NCBI GenBank assembly: GCA_963921195.1
Contig: OY992537.1
Location: forward strand, 52,848,313 to 52,912,312
DNA length: 64,000 bases
Reading direction: 5' to 3'
Source of the DNA: Pegoplata infirma
Lineage: Eukaryota > Arthropoda > Insecta > Diptera > Anthomyiidae
The notes under the pieces were generated by a model. That model ran no database searches. It was not told where the DNA came from and saw only the letters and a list, made by a program, of their open reading frames with translations. This document shows positions 43,933-54,787 of this stretch, in pieces; positions within the stretch are counted from its first letter, which is position 1, and every line of letters starts with the position of its first letter. The position numbers and the translations under genes are program-made.

Positions 43933-43934
43933 AT

Positions 43935-44151
43935 TATAAATAAAGGTACACAATTTATTTATATAAAAATTAAATAACAATATTTTATTGTTCTTTCAGA
44001 GAAAAATTGTTTTGATATCAAACTACTTCAAAATTAGAAAATTAAAACGAATGTGAAAAAGTATTGGAAAATTATTTTACATAATGAAAAATGAAAAAGC
44101 GATTCAAAATTAATTTAAAGTATCATTTTCAAACACAGTAAAGTGCCTACA
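43935..44151 (-). repeat. 5' LTR of the CsRn1-like element
   Basis: 217 bp, the partner of 39733-39947. It should hold the promoter; no TATA or initiator was assigned with confidence. Confidence 0.85.
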
Positions 44152-44500
44152 GGATAAAGTGTACAGGAACTAGCTTTACCAGATGGATATCGTAATTTCA
44201 AATCAAACTAAAAATATTTGTATTAAACCAATTATTTCAAGAAATAAACGATTTTTTGCGACCAAACAATGTTTTTCGCGAACAAAAATTCACGGTATTA
44301 TGGTTTGTTATGCTAGTTTAACAGACTTAAATGGTTTTAAATTTAAAAATTATCGCAAAAGTTTAAAAATATCGTTTTTATTGTACTTGAGCATCAAAAT
44401 TTTAAATCGCGAATATCGCAAATACGAGCACTAACTTCGAAAAACGGCTAGCACCATTGAATTTAGCGTACTCGAAATACCTTTACCAGTGGGGTGACCA

Positions 44501-45003
44501 GCTTTTTCTAAAAAAAATGTGTCAAATTCGAGCACAGTGTAATCCGACCAAGGTTGCTTCATCCAACTTTTGCTTGCACCCTTGGTTTAAATATGCAGAA
44601 ACCAGTATAGTTTACTCAATTTTTTAATGCACAATATTCATGAAGAATAAAAAGAAAGATATAATGGAATTTTTATTCATTCACTTTATTTAAGTTTTAG
44701 TGTAAGGATAGTTGGGTTTATTTATTTGTTGTCATCTAGTTTTATGCCCCACAGCTTTCCCAGCAAAATTCGAAGCGATTTAGAAGCACGATTCTAACTT
44801 CCAACTTCCAAAATCCGTCTTTGCGAATGCACATAAATATGATAAAAATTGAAAAATACTTTCGTCCAATGTAACGTGTCATCAATATGATGAAACGGTG
44901 TCATCATTATGGTTAAGCGGTGTCATCAATAACAAGTTTTTTTTTATTTAAAAAAATAAGAAAAAAAAATTGAAATTTTTTTATTTTATATTATTTTATT
45001 TTA
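44501..45003. other. No gene recognised
   Basis: AT-rich DNA. GTGTCATCAATATGATGAAA-like words recur at 44877-44935 and again at 46489-46515 (TTTCATCAATATGATGAAG), so a short dispersed repeat may be present. Confidence 0.4.
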
Positions 45004-45911
45004 TTATACCCTCCACTTAGTGATAGAGGGTATATATAAGTTTGTCATTCCGTTTGTAACTCATCGAAATATCGGTCTGGGACCCCATAAAGTATATGGG
45101 GCATTGCATGTCAAATCGGACACTTTGAAACATTTTTTTTTTAGATTTTGCCAATTTATTTTCAGTTTTTAGTACCCTTCGAAAACTCCTTCGTGGTAAA
45201 TTTTCAGATTTTTTTGATGACCCGTTCAAAAGATATCGAATTTTTAAAAATTGGTAGTTTTTTCCTTTACTCAAAATTTCTTTTACTCATAACTTCTTCA
45301 ATAATGGTCCAAATTTCAATTTAATTTTATAAAAATTTTTCAAAGTGTCCGATTTCACATGGAATGCCCCATATATATTCATGATGCCCGATCGATTTTA
45401 AGACATTCTAGCGATGTCCGTTTGTCCGTCTGTCTGTCTGTGGAAAATGCTATTACACAGAGGTGACTGAAACTTAACATGTTTATTTGAAATTCTCCCG
45501 AGAAGTTTGGTATTGGATTTGAGCGATATCGGTTCAGCGGTTCAAAAGTTATGAACGAAAATGTAAGCACACCTCAAAAATTTCAGTACATTCAACATAA
45601 CCTAAAAATACAAAATGCTTTAATTCGGGTTCTGGTTGACATATGTGAACATAATGAACACCAAATGGTATTTAAACAAGTACGAACATATTTTTTGACA
45701 AAAAAAGAAAAAAATTGTGGATTTTTTTTTACCAAAATTTTTTTTCGCGGAAATTTTTTTTTTCAAATTTTATTTTTTTTTTTTCAAAAGTAATTTCCTT
45801 TTTTTTTTCAAAAGTAATTTCCTTTTAAATAAAGTTTTTTGCAATAATCTTTTTGAAATTGTGGAGGGTATCACTACATTCGGCAAGGCCGAATTTAACT
45901 TTTTTACTTGT
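45004..45911 (+). repeat. Family A1-like dispersed repeat, interrupted
   Basis: The start is TATACCCTCCACTTAGTG and the end CGAATTTAACTTTTTTACTT then G. GACCCCATAAAGTATAT (to 45097) and ATATATTCATGATGCCCGAT (from 45371) are joined in other A1 copies, so the 273 bp between is an insertion. The 3' half differs from 33004-34095 (TGAAACTTAACATGTTTATT), indicating another subfamily. Confidence 0.7.
45098..45370. mobile_element. Short member of the GGGGCATT fold-back family (273 bp)
   Basis: The ends are GGGGCATTGCATGTCAAATC and the inverse GATTTCACATGGAATGCCCC, followed inward by GGACACTTTGAAA and its inverse. TATAT borders both sides, and the A1 host gives an empty-site comparison. The left 200 bp match the outer tips of the 2.3-kb element at 21993-24308, so this is probably its minimal form. 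Confidence 0.8.
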
Positions 45912-46003
45912 TTTACTTTATTTTATTTTATTTTATTTTATTTTATTTTATTTTATTTTATTTTATTTTATTTTATTTTATTTTATTTTATTTTATTTTA
46001 TTT
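45911..46003 (+). repeat. Microsatellite (TTTTA)n
   Basis: About 18 near-perfect TTTTA units directly after the end of the A1-like repeat. Open frames across it encode only repeated Phe, Ile, Leu and Tyr and are not genes. Confidence 0.95.
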
Positions 46004-46005
46004 TT

Positions 46006-47160
46006 ATTTATTTACAATCTACAATTTTCTATATTTTAAAAATTACATCTTATTTCTTTCGTCCCACCAAGATTTGTACCATTTTAACTAAAGCATATCA
46101 GCAAATAATTGCACTAAAAATCCGTTTGGTTTGTTGTGTGCTATAACATTCAGATTTTGTATTTTACTACGCTCAGCCAAAAGCTGTGAGAGAGAAAGAG
46201 AGGGGGTTTGGATAATAATTATATTTAAAAATCTTTACAAATCCCCATTAGCAAACGTTATAAACTAGAAAGAGAGGGGTTTTGAGCATAACAAAATATG
46301 TTGAGTCTTTTGAAAATACTCATTAGCAAACGTTATCTAACTTTATCTAACTTTATCTAAGATTATCTCGCAACTAAAACTTAAGGTGCGAGATAATCTT
46401 CTTTATGTGGGTAAACAAGCTACGTTGTCGACAATAAACACTGCAACTGGAAGGCAGTGGGTTCAAAACTGGTGTCAGCAAGTTATGAAACCGTTTCATC
46501 AATATGATGAAGCATTTTCTTTAAATGTACACAGGGGCAGTTGGTTTTAGGAGGGAGGGAAGGTTTTAGTTTAGATTAGTTTTGAAGTGACTGTAGATTA
46601 TATTCAAGTATATTTTAATAAGAATGAGGGCCATGTTCTGACAATGTCGCACAATTGTCAACTGAAAAAACTTAGGCACTGTTGCTAAAATCTGTATTAA
46701 TTTTTTGCTGGTATATTATATATTGTAAATATAAATACTTTTAGCTTGACTTATGGTTTTTTGGTTTGTTAGGCTTAAGGGTTTTGTGTAAATATGTATG
46801 TGTGTGTGTGTGTTTGTATATGTATATAAAAGGAGGAAACTAACGATATTAGATGCTTGTATAGTACTCATACTTGTTTATATTAAATCTTAATATATAA
46901 TGTCATCAATCTTGTTTGTTGCAACACAAATAATTGAACAAGAAGAATTGCAGGAATAATGAAGAAAACCACAACAAAGAAAACTAACCAAAAACTTTGG
47001 TTTTTCTAGAATAAAAGTTTTCTAAATAATCAAATTCAAACACTTTGAGGTGAGTTTTTAAATTAAATTATCTATGTTACATTGAGAGAAAATTTTTTTT
47101 CGTATTGAAAATTTTTGTAAAATAAATAAAATATCAGAAAATTAAAAAAAAAAATAATAA
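46006..47160. other. No gene recognised; minor repeats
   Basis: A GAAAGAGAGGGGTTTTGAGCA / GAAAGAGAGGGGGTTTGGAT pair lies near 46193 and 46269, each followed by a copy of ATTAGCAAACGTTAT about 50 bp later (46247 and 46322). A short GT run lies near 46800. GGCAGTGGGTTCAAAACTGG near 46452 resembles a box B but no tRNA fold follows. Confidence 0.4.
46359..46400. repeat. Perfect 14-bp hairpin
   Basis: AAGATTATCTCGCA and TGCGAGATAATCTT are exact inverse copies with a 14-base loop, next to a CTTTATCTAA triplication. Function unknown; it could be the centre of a small decayed fold-back element. Confidence 0.7.
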
Positions 47161-47184
47161 AAAATTGAGATTAAAGATTACACC

Positions 47185-47781
47185 AGCTCGAGGTCCCAAT
47201 TATTTACTAATCATTACGATGATATTAGCAAAGCCACTATTTTCATGAATGACCTCGAGCTCACATTTCTCTACTTATCACAACGCTGATATTGTCAAAG
47301 TAGCAATTTTAAAGATATGTGACCTCGAGCTGGAGTAATTTTTCGCAATAGAATTTATATATCTTGAAAATTGTTACTTAGATGATTAATAAAGAAATGT
47401 AACCTCGAGCTGGAGTTTTCTTTCTCAATAGAATTTATAAGTCAAATAATAAAAAAAAAATTATTAATTTAAAAATTAAAACAGAAATAAATAAAAAAGT
47501 TAGAAAACTTCAGAAAAAATCAAAATTATACAGAAAAGAATTGAAAAATGTTAAAACCTGAAAAATTCAAGAAAGTTAGTGAGCAATTTTTTTTGGCAAT
47601 ATTGAATTTTAGATAGTTTTTTTAATATTTTTACTCGGAAACCGTAAGTTGTACGAAAAAATAATAAGCACAACATTTTTGAAAAAAAAAAAAAAAAAAT
47701 ATATTAAAAGATTTAAAATTTAATGTTGTATTTATTCGACCTTTAATTTGTAATATAAATAAAATAACCGAGCTCGAGGTC
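47185..47781. repeat. Cluster of GACCTCGAGCT motifs
   Basis: AGCTCGAGGTC at 47185 and 47771 (inverse), GACCTCGAGCT at 47251 and 47321, and AACCTCGAGCT at 47401, several extended to GCTGGAG. Between the last two direct copies TCTCAATAGAATTTATA / TCGCAATAGAATTTATA repeats as well. The 47715-47781 part is an inverse copy of 17705-17770. It is a diverged dispersed repeat with an unusually conserved core. Confidence 0.7.
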
Positions 47782-48007
47782 TGTTGTTGTTGTGAATAAT
47801 CTTTATTTTACTTCTCAAATATTTCGGAATTCATAGAATTAAGTTGTACGAAAAACCTTTCTGAGACAATATTATAGATAAAATTATGAAGAGTATTAAA
47901 AAAAAAAATTTTAAATTTTTAACAAAAACTTCGGAAAACAATATTGGACTGCCCTTTTTTCAAGGCAAAGACACCAAGGATTTTCAAAAACAAAAGAATC
48001 TGATACT

Positions 48008-49300
48008 TTTGAACATGATAATGTTTTTAGGCTGGTGTCTAATTTTAAAAAAGTTGCAGGACGCCACCTCAGCTTGACTGTATAAGCTAACAATTAACGA
48101 AAAAGAAAAGAGAATTACTTTATTCATTTTCTTAAAACCAAAAATTTTAATAACTTGGGTTTGTAACTTGGATAATAATTCACCTCGTGGTGAATAAAAC
48201 CGTTTTTCACCAGCTGATGAATAAAAAGTAACATAATTATTTTTCAACAAAAAAAATTTTTTTTTTTGTTTTAAAATTTTTTTTTTTCATCAATTTTTTT
48301 TTTCATCAAATTTTTTTTTTCCATAATTTTTTTTTCAACATTTTTTTTTTCATCAAACATTTTTTTTTTATCAAATTTTTTTTTTTCATAAATTTTTTTT
48401 CTTTCATCAATTTTTTTTTCATCAAATTTTTTTTTCTTCATTTTTTTTTTCATCAAAAAATTTGTTTTTTCATAAATTTTTTTTTTATCAATTTTTTTTC
48501 CATCAAATTTTTTTTTCATAATTTTTTTTTTCATTAATTTTTTTTTTCATAATTTTATTTTTCATCAAATTTTTTTTTCATCAAAAAATTTTTTTTTTCA
48601 TCATAATTTTTTTTTTATCAATTTTTTTGTTTTTTCATCAAATTTTTTTTTACAAATTTTTTATTATCAAAATTTTTTTTCATAATTTTTTTTCATCAAT
48701 TTTTTTCATCAATTTTTTTTCATCAAATTTTTTATTATAAATTTTTTTTACCCAAAAATTTTCTTTTTTCATATTTTTTTTCATCAAATTTGTTTACATC
48801 AAAAAATTTTTCTTTTCATCAAAAAAATTCATCAACAATTTTTTTCATCAAAATTTTTTTTTCACCAAAAATTTTGGGTTCATTAAATTTTTTTTAATAT
48901 AATTTTGTTTTTCGTGAAAAAAAAAACTTTTTTTTACCAAAACTACTTTTTCACTAAGTCTAAGCTTTTCGCATAAAAAATTTCCATTTGTTTATCAAAT
49001 GTACATAAAACAAGTGAGAGTGGTATATTCTTTGGTGCCGAATCTTTTATACTCTCCAAAATGTAAAAACACTTTTTTGCACTTATTTTTGCACTCACTT
49101 ACGAAATGTACAGCTCTTTTGGTTTTTTAATGGGTTCCTCGACTGATATTTCAATTCGTTTTGCATGGAATAGCAAAGTAATATGACATTATTTTTTCTA
49201 AAAAAACCTTGCTTTGGCAAGTACACCCAAATCAAGTACACCCAAACATTATCATGATTTAATGTTTTGGGCAAGAGCACAAAATTCGCAGGCATTTTTT
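48008..49300 (-). repeat. Dispersed element with a GATGAAAAAAAA core, copy 2 (inverted)
   Basis: The reverse complement of 2789-4018, with a longer microsatellite core (about 48240-48880). CACCTCGTGGTGAA is retained, while the other palindrome has decayed to TTCACCAGCTGATGAA. The outer end AAAATTCGCAGGCATTTTT at 49300 matches the start at 2789. Open frames here derive from the core. Confidence 0.8.
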
Positions 49301-49309
49301 ATTGGGAAA

Positions 49310-49535
49310 GTTTCTTAGAATCTACGACTTTTTCTGTAGAGAAAATGTGTCAGAATCTGAAACTTTTTCTACAGAAAAAATATCTCAGAGCCTGAGACTT
49401 TTTCTATAGACAAAATGTCTCAGAATCTGAGACTTTTTCTATAGGAAAAATATCGCAGAATCTGAGAAAAAAATTTCAGAATCTAAGGCGTTTTCTATAG
49501 AAAAAATGTCTAAGAATCTGAGACTTTCTTTATCA
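49310..49535 (+). repeat. Short cluster of diverged 35-bp satellite units
   Basis: About six units of TCTCAGAATCTGAGACTTTT then TCTATAGAAAAAAT with substitutions, directly next to the end of the element at 48008-49300. It is far from both main arrays. Confidence 0.85.
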
Positions 49536-49583
49536 TACATTTACATTTTGTATATTAAAATATTTTTTGAAATATTTTAAATT

Positions 49584-49858
49584 GTCCTAGGATGACACTG
49601 GTGACGACAGATGAAAGAGGAGGATCTCCCCTAATTTTTCCATTTTTATATTTTGGCATATCAGGATAAAAGGATGTGAATAAAGTCATTTGCAAATTTT
49701 ATAAAAATATTTTGTTGAACATTTTTAATGATATTGAAGGACACATTTTTGAATGGACATAACTTGCCTCGTTTCTCCGGATATGTAAAAATAATAAAAT
49801 AGGAAAATTAGGGGAGATCCTACTCTTTCATTTGATATCAATGGTGGCAACCTAGGAC
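49584..49858. mobile_element. Small inverted-repeat element (275 bp)
   Basis: GTCCTAGGATGACACTGGTG with GAGGATCTCCCCTAATTTTT at the left is mirrored by AAAATTAGGGGAGATCCTAC and ATGGTGGCAACCTAGGAC at the right, arms of about 60 bp. No clear target duplication or frame. Superfamily unknown. Confidence 0.75.
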
Positions 49859-49981
49859 GAGTACAAATAATAAAAAATATTTTATAAAATTTTATCCTCT
49901 AAAACTTTGAAGTCCTTTTAAAAGGAAATAGGATCACGAAATGAAAAACTGTAAATGCAGTTTTACTACATTTAGTCTCTA

Positions 49982-50630
49982 CACTCAAAATAATAACTCT
50001 GTAAAATGACTGTAATCTCAATTCAACAGATATTTGACAGAGTTTTCTGTCAAAATACAGATTAAAAGAAAATACTTTGTATTTTGTTGTGAAAAGAACA
50101 AAGTTTCCTCTGTTATATTAATTTTTACTTTGTAATCTTAATTTGACAGATAACAGAGTTTTCTGCTAGAATACACATTTAAGCAAAATACTTCGTATTT
50201 TTTTATAACAAAAAAAGTTTTCTGTTTTGAGTAGTTTTTGTTTTTGTTACCAAACATCAAAATTTTGAAAAAGTAACAAAAAATAGTTCAATAAGTAGCA
50301 AAAAAAGTTATAAAAACAAATTTTTTTTAGAAATCTTATAAAAATTTTCCAAAATAACATGCATTAAACTAAACTCTGTAAATTTACAGAGTTTTTTCTG
50401 TATTGTTTTTTTTTTGCATCAAATGCATTTTACAAATATATGTAAATTTACATAGTTTTCTTCGTAATTGGAGGTTTATTTAACCAATATTACAGTTTTT
50501 TTTTGTCAAAATCGTTTTACAGAGTTTTTTAGTAAAATTGCCAAGAAATGTTGTTAGCTGGAAAAGTATGGTGTACCTTGTTAAATTAGCAGAGTTTTTC
50601 TGTAATTTAACAGAGTTATTCTTTTGAGTG
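49982..50630. mobile_element. TA-flanked MITE, CACTCA family (649 bp)
   Basis: The ends are CACTCAAAATAATAACTCTG and the inverse CAGAGTTATTCTTTTGAGTG, with TA at both borders. The interior is closely related to 16416-17207 (GTAATCTCAATTCAACAGAT, TAACATGCATTAAACTAAAC), with deletions between them. Confidence 0.8.
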
Positions 50631-50699
50631 TAGTTTAAAACGTATATTATCCAGTTCGTGTTTAAAGATTGTTTTCATTTTGTCGGACGTTGTAATCTG

Positions 50700-51299
50700 A
50701 CAAGGGAAGTCTCCCTGGTGTCACCCTCCGATCTTCCTGAAATTTGGATATGTTGTTTAGAACGAAAATTAATTAGACCCGTATTTTTTTTAGCGGCCCA
50801 AACTCATTTTTAGGTGGGGGGTCGATATGTATGGGGGGAAGTTGACCTTTTTCAGTTTTTTACGATTTATGCCTATTTAGGCAAAACTAATATAGGCATA
50901 TTTGGTATCAGATTAAAGGTATTTAAAATTCCTATCTCGTGATGGTAATAACGTGCCAAACAAATTATTATTTTTCGACTTACTAACAAAAATGTGGTAA
51001 AATTTTGGTATTTTATTCAATATGACGAAAAGTTGTGCATGTTTAGACATGCGCTTTACACACGTAGATTGGACCAAAGACCTTTCATTTGGTATGTAAC
51101 ATGACTAGGTTGCTTTGCATAATATAGGAGATAAATGAAAAAAACTGAAAAATGGCAGTTTCTTCCCCCCTGATTTGCACCCCCTAAATATGAATTTTGG
51201 CCGCTATAAAAAAATATGTGTCCCTTTATTTTTCGTGCTCTACAAAATAAAACCAATTCCATAAAGATCGGCGGGTGACACCAGGGTGACTTCCCTTGT
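50700..51299. mobile_element. Inverted-repeat element, CAAGGGAAGTC ends (600 bp)
   Basis: Arms of about 38 bp: ACAAGGGAAGTCTCCCTGGT with GTCACCCTCCGATCTT at the left, and the inverse of ACAAGGGAAGTCACCCTGGT with GTCACCCGCCGATCTT at the right. TGA borders both sides, which may be a 3-bp target duplication. A fragment of the interior recurs at 54118-54306. No coding frame with motifs. Confidence 0.75.
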
Positions 51300-51440
51300 G
51301 AGACATTTTCTGTAGGAGAAATGTATAAGAATCTGACACATTTTCTATTTGAAAAATGTTACAGAATCTATGACACTTTTTGTTTCCGAATCTTTGACTT
51401 TTTCGGTCTGTAAATCGGAGACATTATTTTATCAATAATG
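51300..51440 (+). repeat. Diverged 35-bp satellite fragment
   Basis: TGAGACATTTTCTGTAGGAG, AATCTGACACATTTTCTATT and AATCTATGACACTTTTTG are decayed satellite units lying against the end of the 50700-51299 element. A last trace occurs near 51600. Confidence 0.6.
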
Positions 51441-52476
51441 TTCAGAAAAATTTGTAATTTTTAGGAATAAAATTCATCAGAATCTTGTTTATTAAAATTG
51501 AAGTTATATGCCATTTAAATTTTAAATTTTTTTTTAGTGTTTTAATTAGTTTTACTATCGCAGGAGTTTAAGTTTCTGTTATAATATGCTTTGAAAAATG
51601 TCTCTGTCTGAGAAATTTTTTTTTATAAAAAAAAAGATTCTCGTCTGGGTTATTAATTATGCGTTATTGACTGCGTGCTATAAACATGTATTCAAATCTT
51701 TAAATATTCTGGAATTATTGTTCCATGAATAATAATAATATTTACATCCCATTTTTGATTTTACCAATTTTTCTTTAAATTAACCCGCTGTCTACCAGCG
51801 CCAAATTTACCTCGTGATATTGTTTATATTGAAAAATATGTATAAAATTTGTAAAATTTTTTAATTTTTAAGTAAAATATTTTGAAAATAAAGAACAATT
51901 TTAAATTTAATCGCATATCTAGCGAGATATTCGACAAGAACATGAAAAAACATTAAATCACAGTATCTTTTCGTAATTTTGCGCATAGTTACAGACATTT
52001 TTGTATATTTTTTGGTTCAAATTTCAAATGGCGATATCTCGAAAACTGCTTGAAAAAAATTTAAACGATTTTAAAAATTAATTAAACCGGAAAATCCTAA
52101 ACCATAAAACGGAAATCTGAAAAATTGGAATTGGCTGAATTGTACTCTGAACGACTCATATATATAAAAAAAAATCGAATCTCAACAGCATTGATTTCCA
52201 GCGTTCCTTCTCGGAAAAAATTAACTACGACCAAATTTTCTTTGTAGATCAATGGACCATACTTCCAAGAAGAAATTTGTTAAAAAATGTAGAGAACTTT
52301 TTTTAACCTAGTAGTCAGTGGGTTAATTTAAAATTTTGTTTCTTTTTAACACTTTCTGTATATGATTTTGTAAGCTTAAGTAAAAATTTATTATATAAAT
52401 CTTTTGGATTTGGATGTGTGTAAACTCGTAAACATGTTTTTTTTTTATTTAATATGCTTGTTTTTCTTTTTAACTC
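51441..52476. other. No gene recognised
   Basis: AT-rich DNA; GGCGATATCTCGAAAACTG near 52029 recalls the tandem units at 560-1300. No frame of note. Confidence 0.4.
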
Positions 52477-52603
<127 letters not shown>

Positions 52604-52699
52604 CAGCCACAATTTCTATTTGACTTTTTTTTCTTGGTTTTATTTAAAACTTTATTCGGTTCGTATATTTTAAACAGTGTTGAAAATACTGCCTAGATT

Positions 52700-52990
52700 T
52701 TCAGCAAAAACACATAATTTGTACTGTTTTGTCAGCATAAACATTATCAAAACAAAACAGCAGTCAAGAACTGAGCTGTTAAAAATTGTCAATTTTCTTC
52801 AGCAGCAGTACAGTAAAAGTTTTTTTTTTTGAAATTGACAAACTTGCCAGCACACAGTTCAGCTTCAGTTTAAAAAAACAAAAAACAGCACACACGACTG
52901 AATTGTCTGGTTACTGCGCTGCACAAGTTCTGTTTGTTACTGGACTGGCAGTAGGGAAAATAAAAATTGAATTCGACTCGTCAGCATGAA
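52700..52990. repeat. CAGCAG/CAGTTCAG-rich segment, partner near 55240-55520
   Basis: The segment repeats CAGCAG, ACAGTTCAG, GCACACA and ACAAAACAG words. The inverse of 55240-55520 has the same words in similar order (ACAAAACAGTTCAGTCAC, CAGCAGCAGTAAAAA, AGCACACAAACAG, ACTGGACTGG-like). The two may be subterminal regions of one decayed inverted-repeat element of about 2.8 kb. The open frames at 52786 and 55280 are not supported as genes. Confidence 0.45.
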
Positions 52991-54117
52991 ATTTTTTTTA
53001 TTTCAGCTGCTGGAAGTTAAATGAACAGTAAATATAAGTAGATATTTCTTTGTACAAGTAATGACAAGTTTTATTATATTATTAAGAAGAATGTTTCAAA
53101 AGTAAAGATAAAGCTTTAAATTTTCTAAAATTAATTAATTTAAAATTTTCTAAATTTAATTAAAAATGCATTTAAACAATAAAAATGTTTCAAGTTCCGA
53201 CACTAATTTTTTTTTACGTTTTTGAGTAAAAAATTTTAACAGATTTTTTTTTTTTTTTTCACGATCCGATTTTTTTTTTAAATATTGCAATTGTTTTAAA
53301 CATTTTTTTTATGGTTTAAAGTTAATAATCTTATTAAAGTTTAAAAAATGCTAACTTCCGATTTTTTTTTAATAATTTTCTAAGTATCTGACACAATTTT
53401 TTATTTTTTTATTTTCTAAGACACATATTTTTTTTTTAGGTTTTGAAGAAAATTTTTTAAAAGTTTATTTTAATGTTATAAGTTTTATTAAAAGTGCTCT
53501 AAAAAATTCTAAGTTTCGAAAACTTTTTTGAAAATTGTCTAAGGGTCAGACACGAATTTTTTACTTTTTGAAATAAATATGTTATTAAATGCTTTTAAAA
53601 AATTTAAGTGACGACTTTTTTTTTTTGAAATTTTTGAAAATTTGAAAAATTTTCTAGGTATCTGATACAAAATTTTTTTTACATTATGAAGTTAAAACCT
53701 TTTTTTAAATGTTTTCCGATTTTTTTTTAAATAGAAAAGCGTAAGACTTGAAAGTTATTTTTACGGTTTAAAGTTTCATTTAAAGTGCCTAAAAAAATCG
53801 AATTATTATAATTTAAAAAACGATAATAATTTTATATTTTTATTTGTTAAATATAGTTATATTTAAAATATCGATGATTAATTTTCTTACTTGTTAAATT
53901 TTTTTTACTACCAATTTTTGATAAGAATCATGGTTTTCATTACAATGATTTCAAAATTTGTAGGCAATTTCAATATTTCGATGCGTTACCAACGGAATGA
54001 CAATGAAATTTAATTGATATATTATGAATTTTTATTGATACTTTTGAATTTTAATTTACATTTGATAAATTGAGCAAAAGTATTCAATCACTTGCTAAAG
54101 ATTTTGTGTTTTTCGTG
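52991..54117. other. AT-rich DNA, no gene recognised
   Basis: Long T runs with recurring CCGACACTAATTTTT, CTGACACAATTTTT and CAGACACGAATTTTT words between 53197 and 53660 at irregular spacing suggest an old tandem repeat. Nothing else is supported. Confidence 0.4.
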
Positions 54118-54306
54118 ATTTTAATAGACGATTTACGCCTATTTAATCAAAATTAATATAGGCATATTTGGTATCAAATTAAAGGTATTCAAAAGACTGT
54201 GGTGCTAACAACGTGCCAAAAATCAATATTTTTCTTTTCGACTTATTAACAAAAATGTTCTAAACTTTTGGTATTTTATTCAATATGACGAAAAATTGTG
54301 CATGTA
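54118..54306 (+). repeat. Fragment of the 50700-51299 element family
   Basis: GATTTACGCCTATTTAATCA, TATAGGCATATTTGGTATCA and TTTTATTCAATATGACGAAA follow 50865-51040 in order. The match continues beyond the MITE at 54307-54787 with GGACACGTTCTTTACACAAA. Confidence 0.75.
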
Positions 54307-54787
54307 CCCAGCAAAAATTGGCATTACTAGTAATGGGTTTTGTAATCCGAAACAGATGTTAATCAGTAGTTACTTATTGAATGAAACACTAGTTATTTTA
54401 ACAAGGGCGTGAGACAAAAATAACTAGTGAAGAGTATGGAGATAAATAAGTAGTTACTGACTCGGATTACTAATAAGGAGTAAAAACCCATTACCAATAA
54501 GAAGTAAAATAATTAGTTAATTAAAACATTTAAAATTTACCTTGTTTTTACTAAAACTTAAAAAATACTTAATTTTTATTAAGTTTTTAATTACTTTTTA
54601 AGTTAATTGATGTGTAAAGGTTAAAAACTGCAAGTGCAAGGAGATATTATTACTAAGAAGTACTTTTATAACAAATTACTAAAATGTAGTTACTTTTGGG
54701 CTTAAAATAATGGTAATGGGTACTCATTATAAATAATGTGCTTGGTAATGATTACTTTTCACAACTCATTACCATGTTTTTGCTGGG
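54307..54787. mobile_element. TA-flanked MITE with CCCAGCAAAAA ends (481 bp)
   Basis: The ends are CCCAGCAAAAATTGGCATTA and the inverse CATTACCATGTTTTTGCTGGG, each bordered by TA. The host fragment (see 54118-54306) is continuous on both sides, giving a pre-insertion state. The interior is rich in AGTAATGGGT and TAACTAGT words in both orientations and has no frame. Confidence 0.8.

Larger units (their letters stand above)
39733..44151 (-). mobile_element. CsRn1-clade Ty3 LTR retrotransposon, nearly intact
   Basis: LTRs are 215 and 217 bp and identical apart from one 2-bp indel. The likely target duplication is GGAT (39729-39732 and 44152-44155). Minus-strand order: LTR (TGTAGGCAC...), PBS TGGTGACCCC (tRNA-Trp type), gag, protease, reverse transcriptase, RNase H, integrase, PPT, LTR. 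The tRNA-Trp PBS and the Gag CX2HX9CX3C motif are the distinguishing features of the CsRn1/Kabuki clade. Pol is entered by a -1 shift at A AAA AAC. One in-frame stop breaks pol. The near-identical LTRs indicate a recent insertion. Confidence 0.9.
38955..44500. mobile_element. Inverted-repeat unit that hosts the CsRn1-like element
   Basis: CACCTTACTGGTAAAG with GGTGCTAGCCGTTTTTCGAA at the left is matched in inverse near 44428-44500 (TTCGAAAAACGGCTAGCACC then CTTTACCAGTGGGGTG). The GCTCGTATTCGCGATAT part lies beyond a small MITE at the left. With the 4.4-kb LTR element and the MITE removed, the unit would be about 0.9 kb. Outer limits and superfamily are uncertain. Confidence 0.55.

Noticed and set aside
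43898..43933. Upstream extension of the CsRn1-like gag
   Set aside because: It would begin at TTG and translate the primer binding site; the ATG at 43897 is the first credible start.
45717..46146. Hydrophobic open frames rich in Phe, Ile, Leu and Tyr
   Set aside because: They are translations of the (TTTTA)n microsatellite. The frames at 52404-52696 over (TTTA)n are rejected for the same reason.
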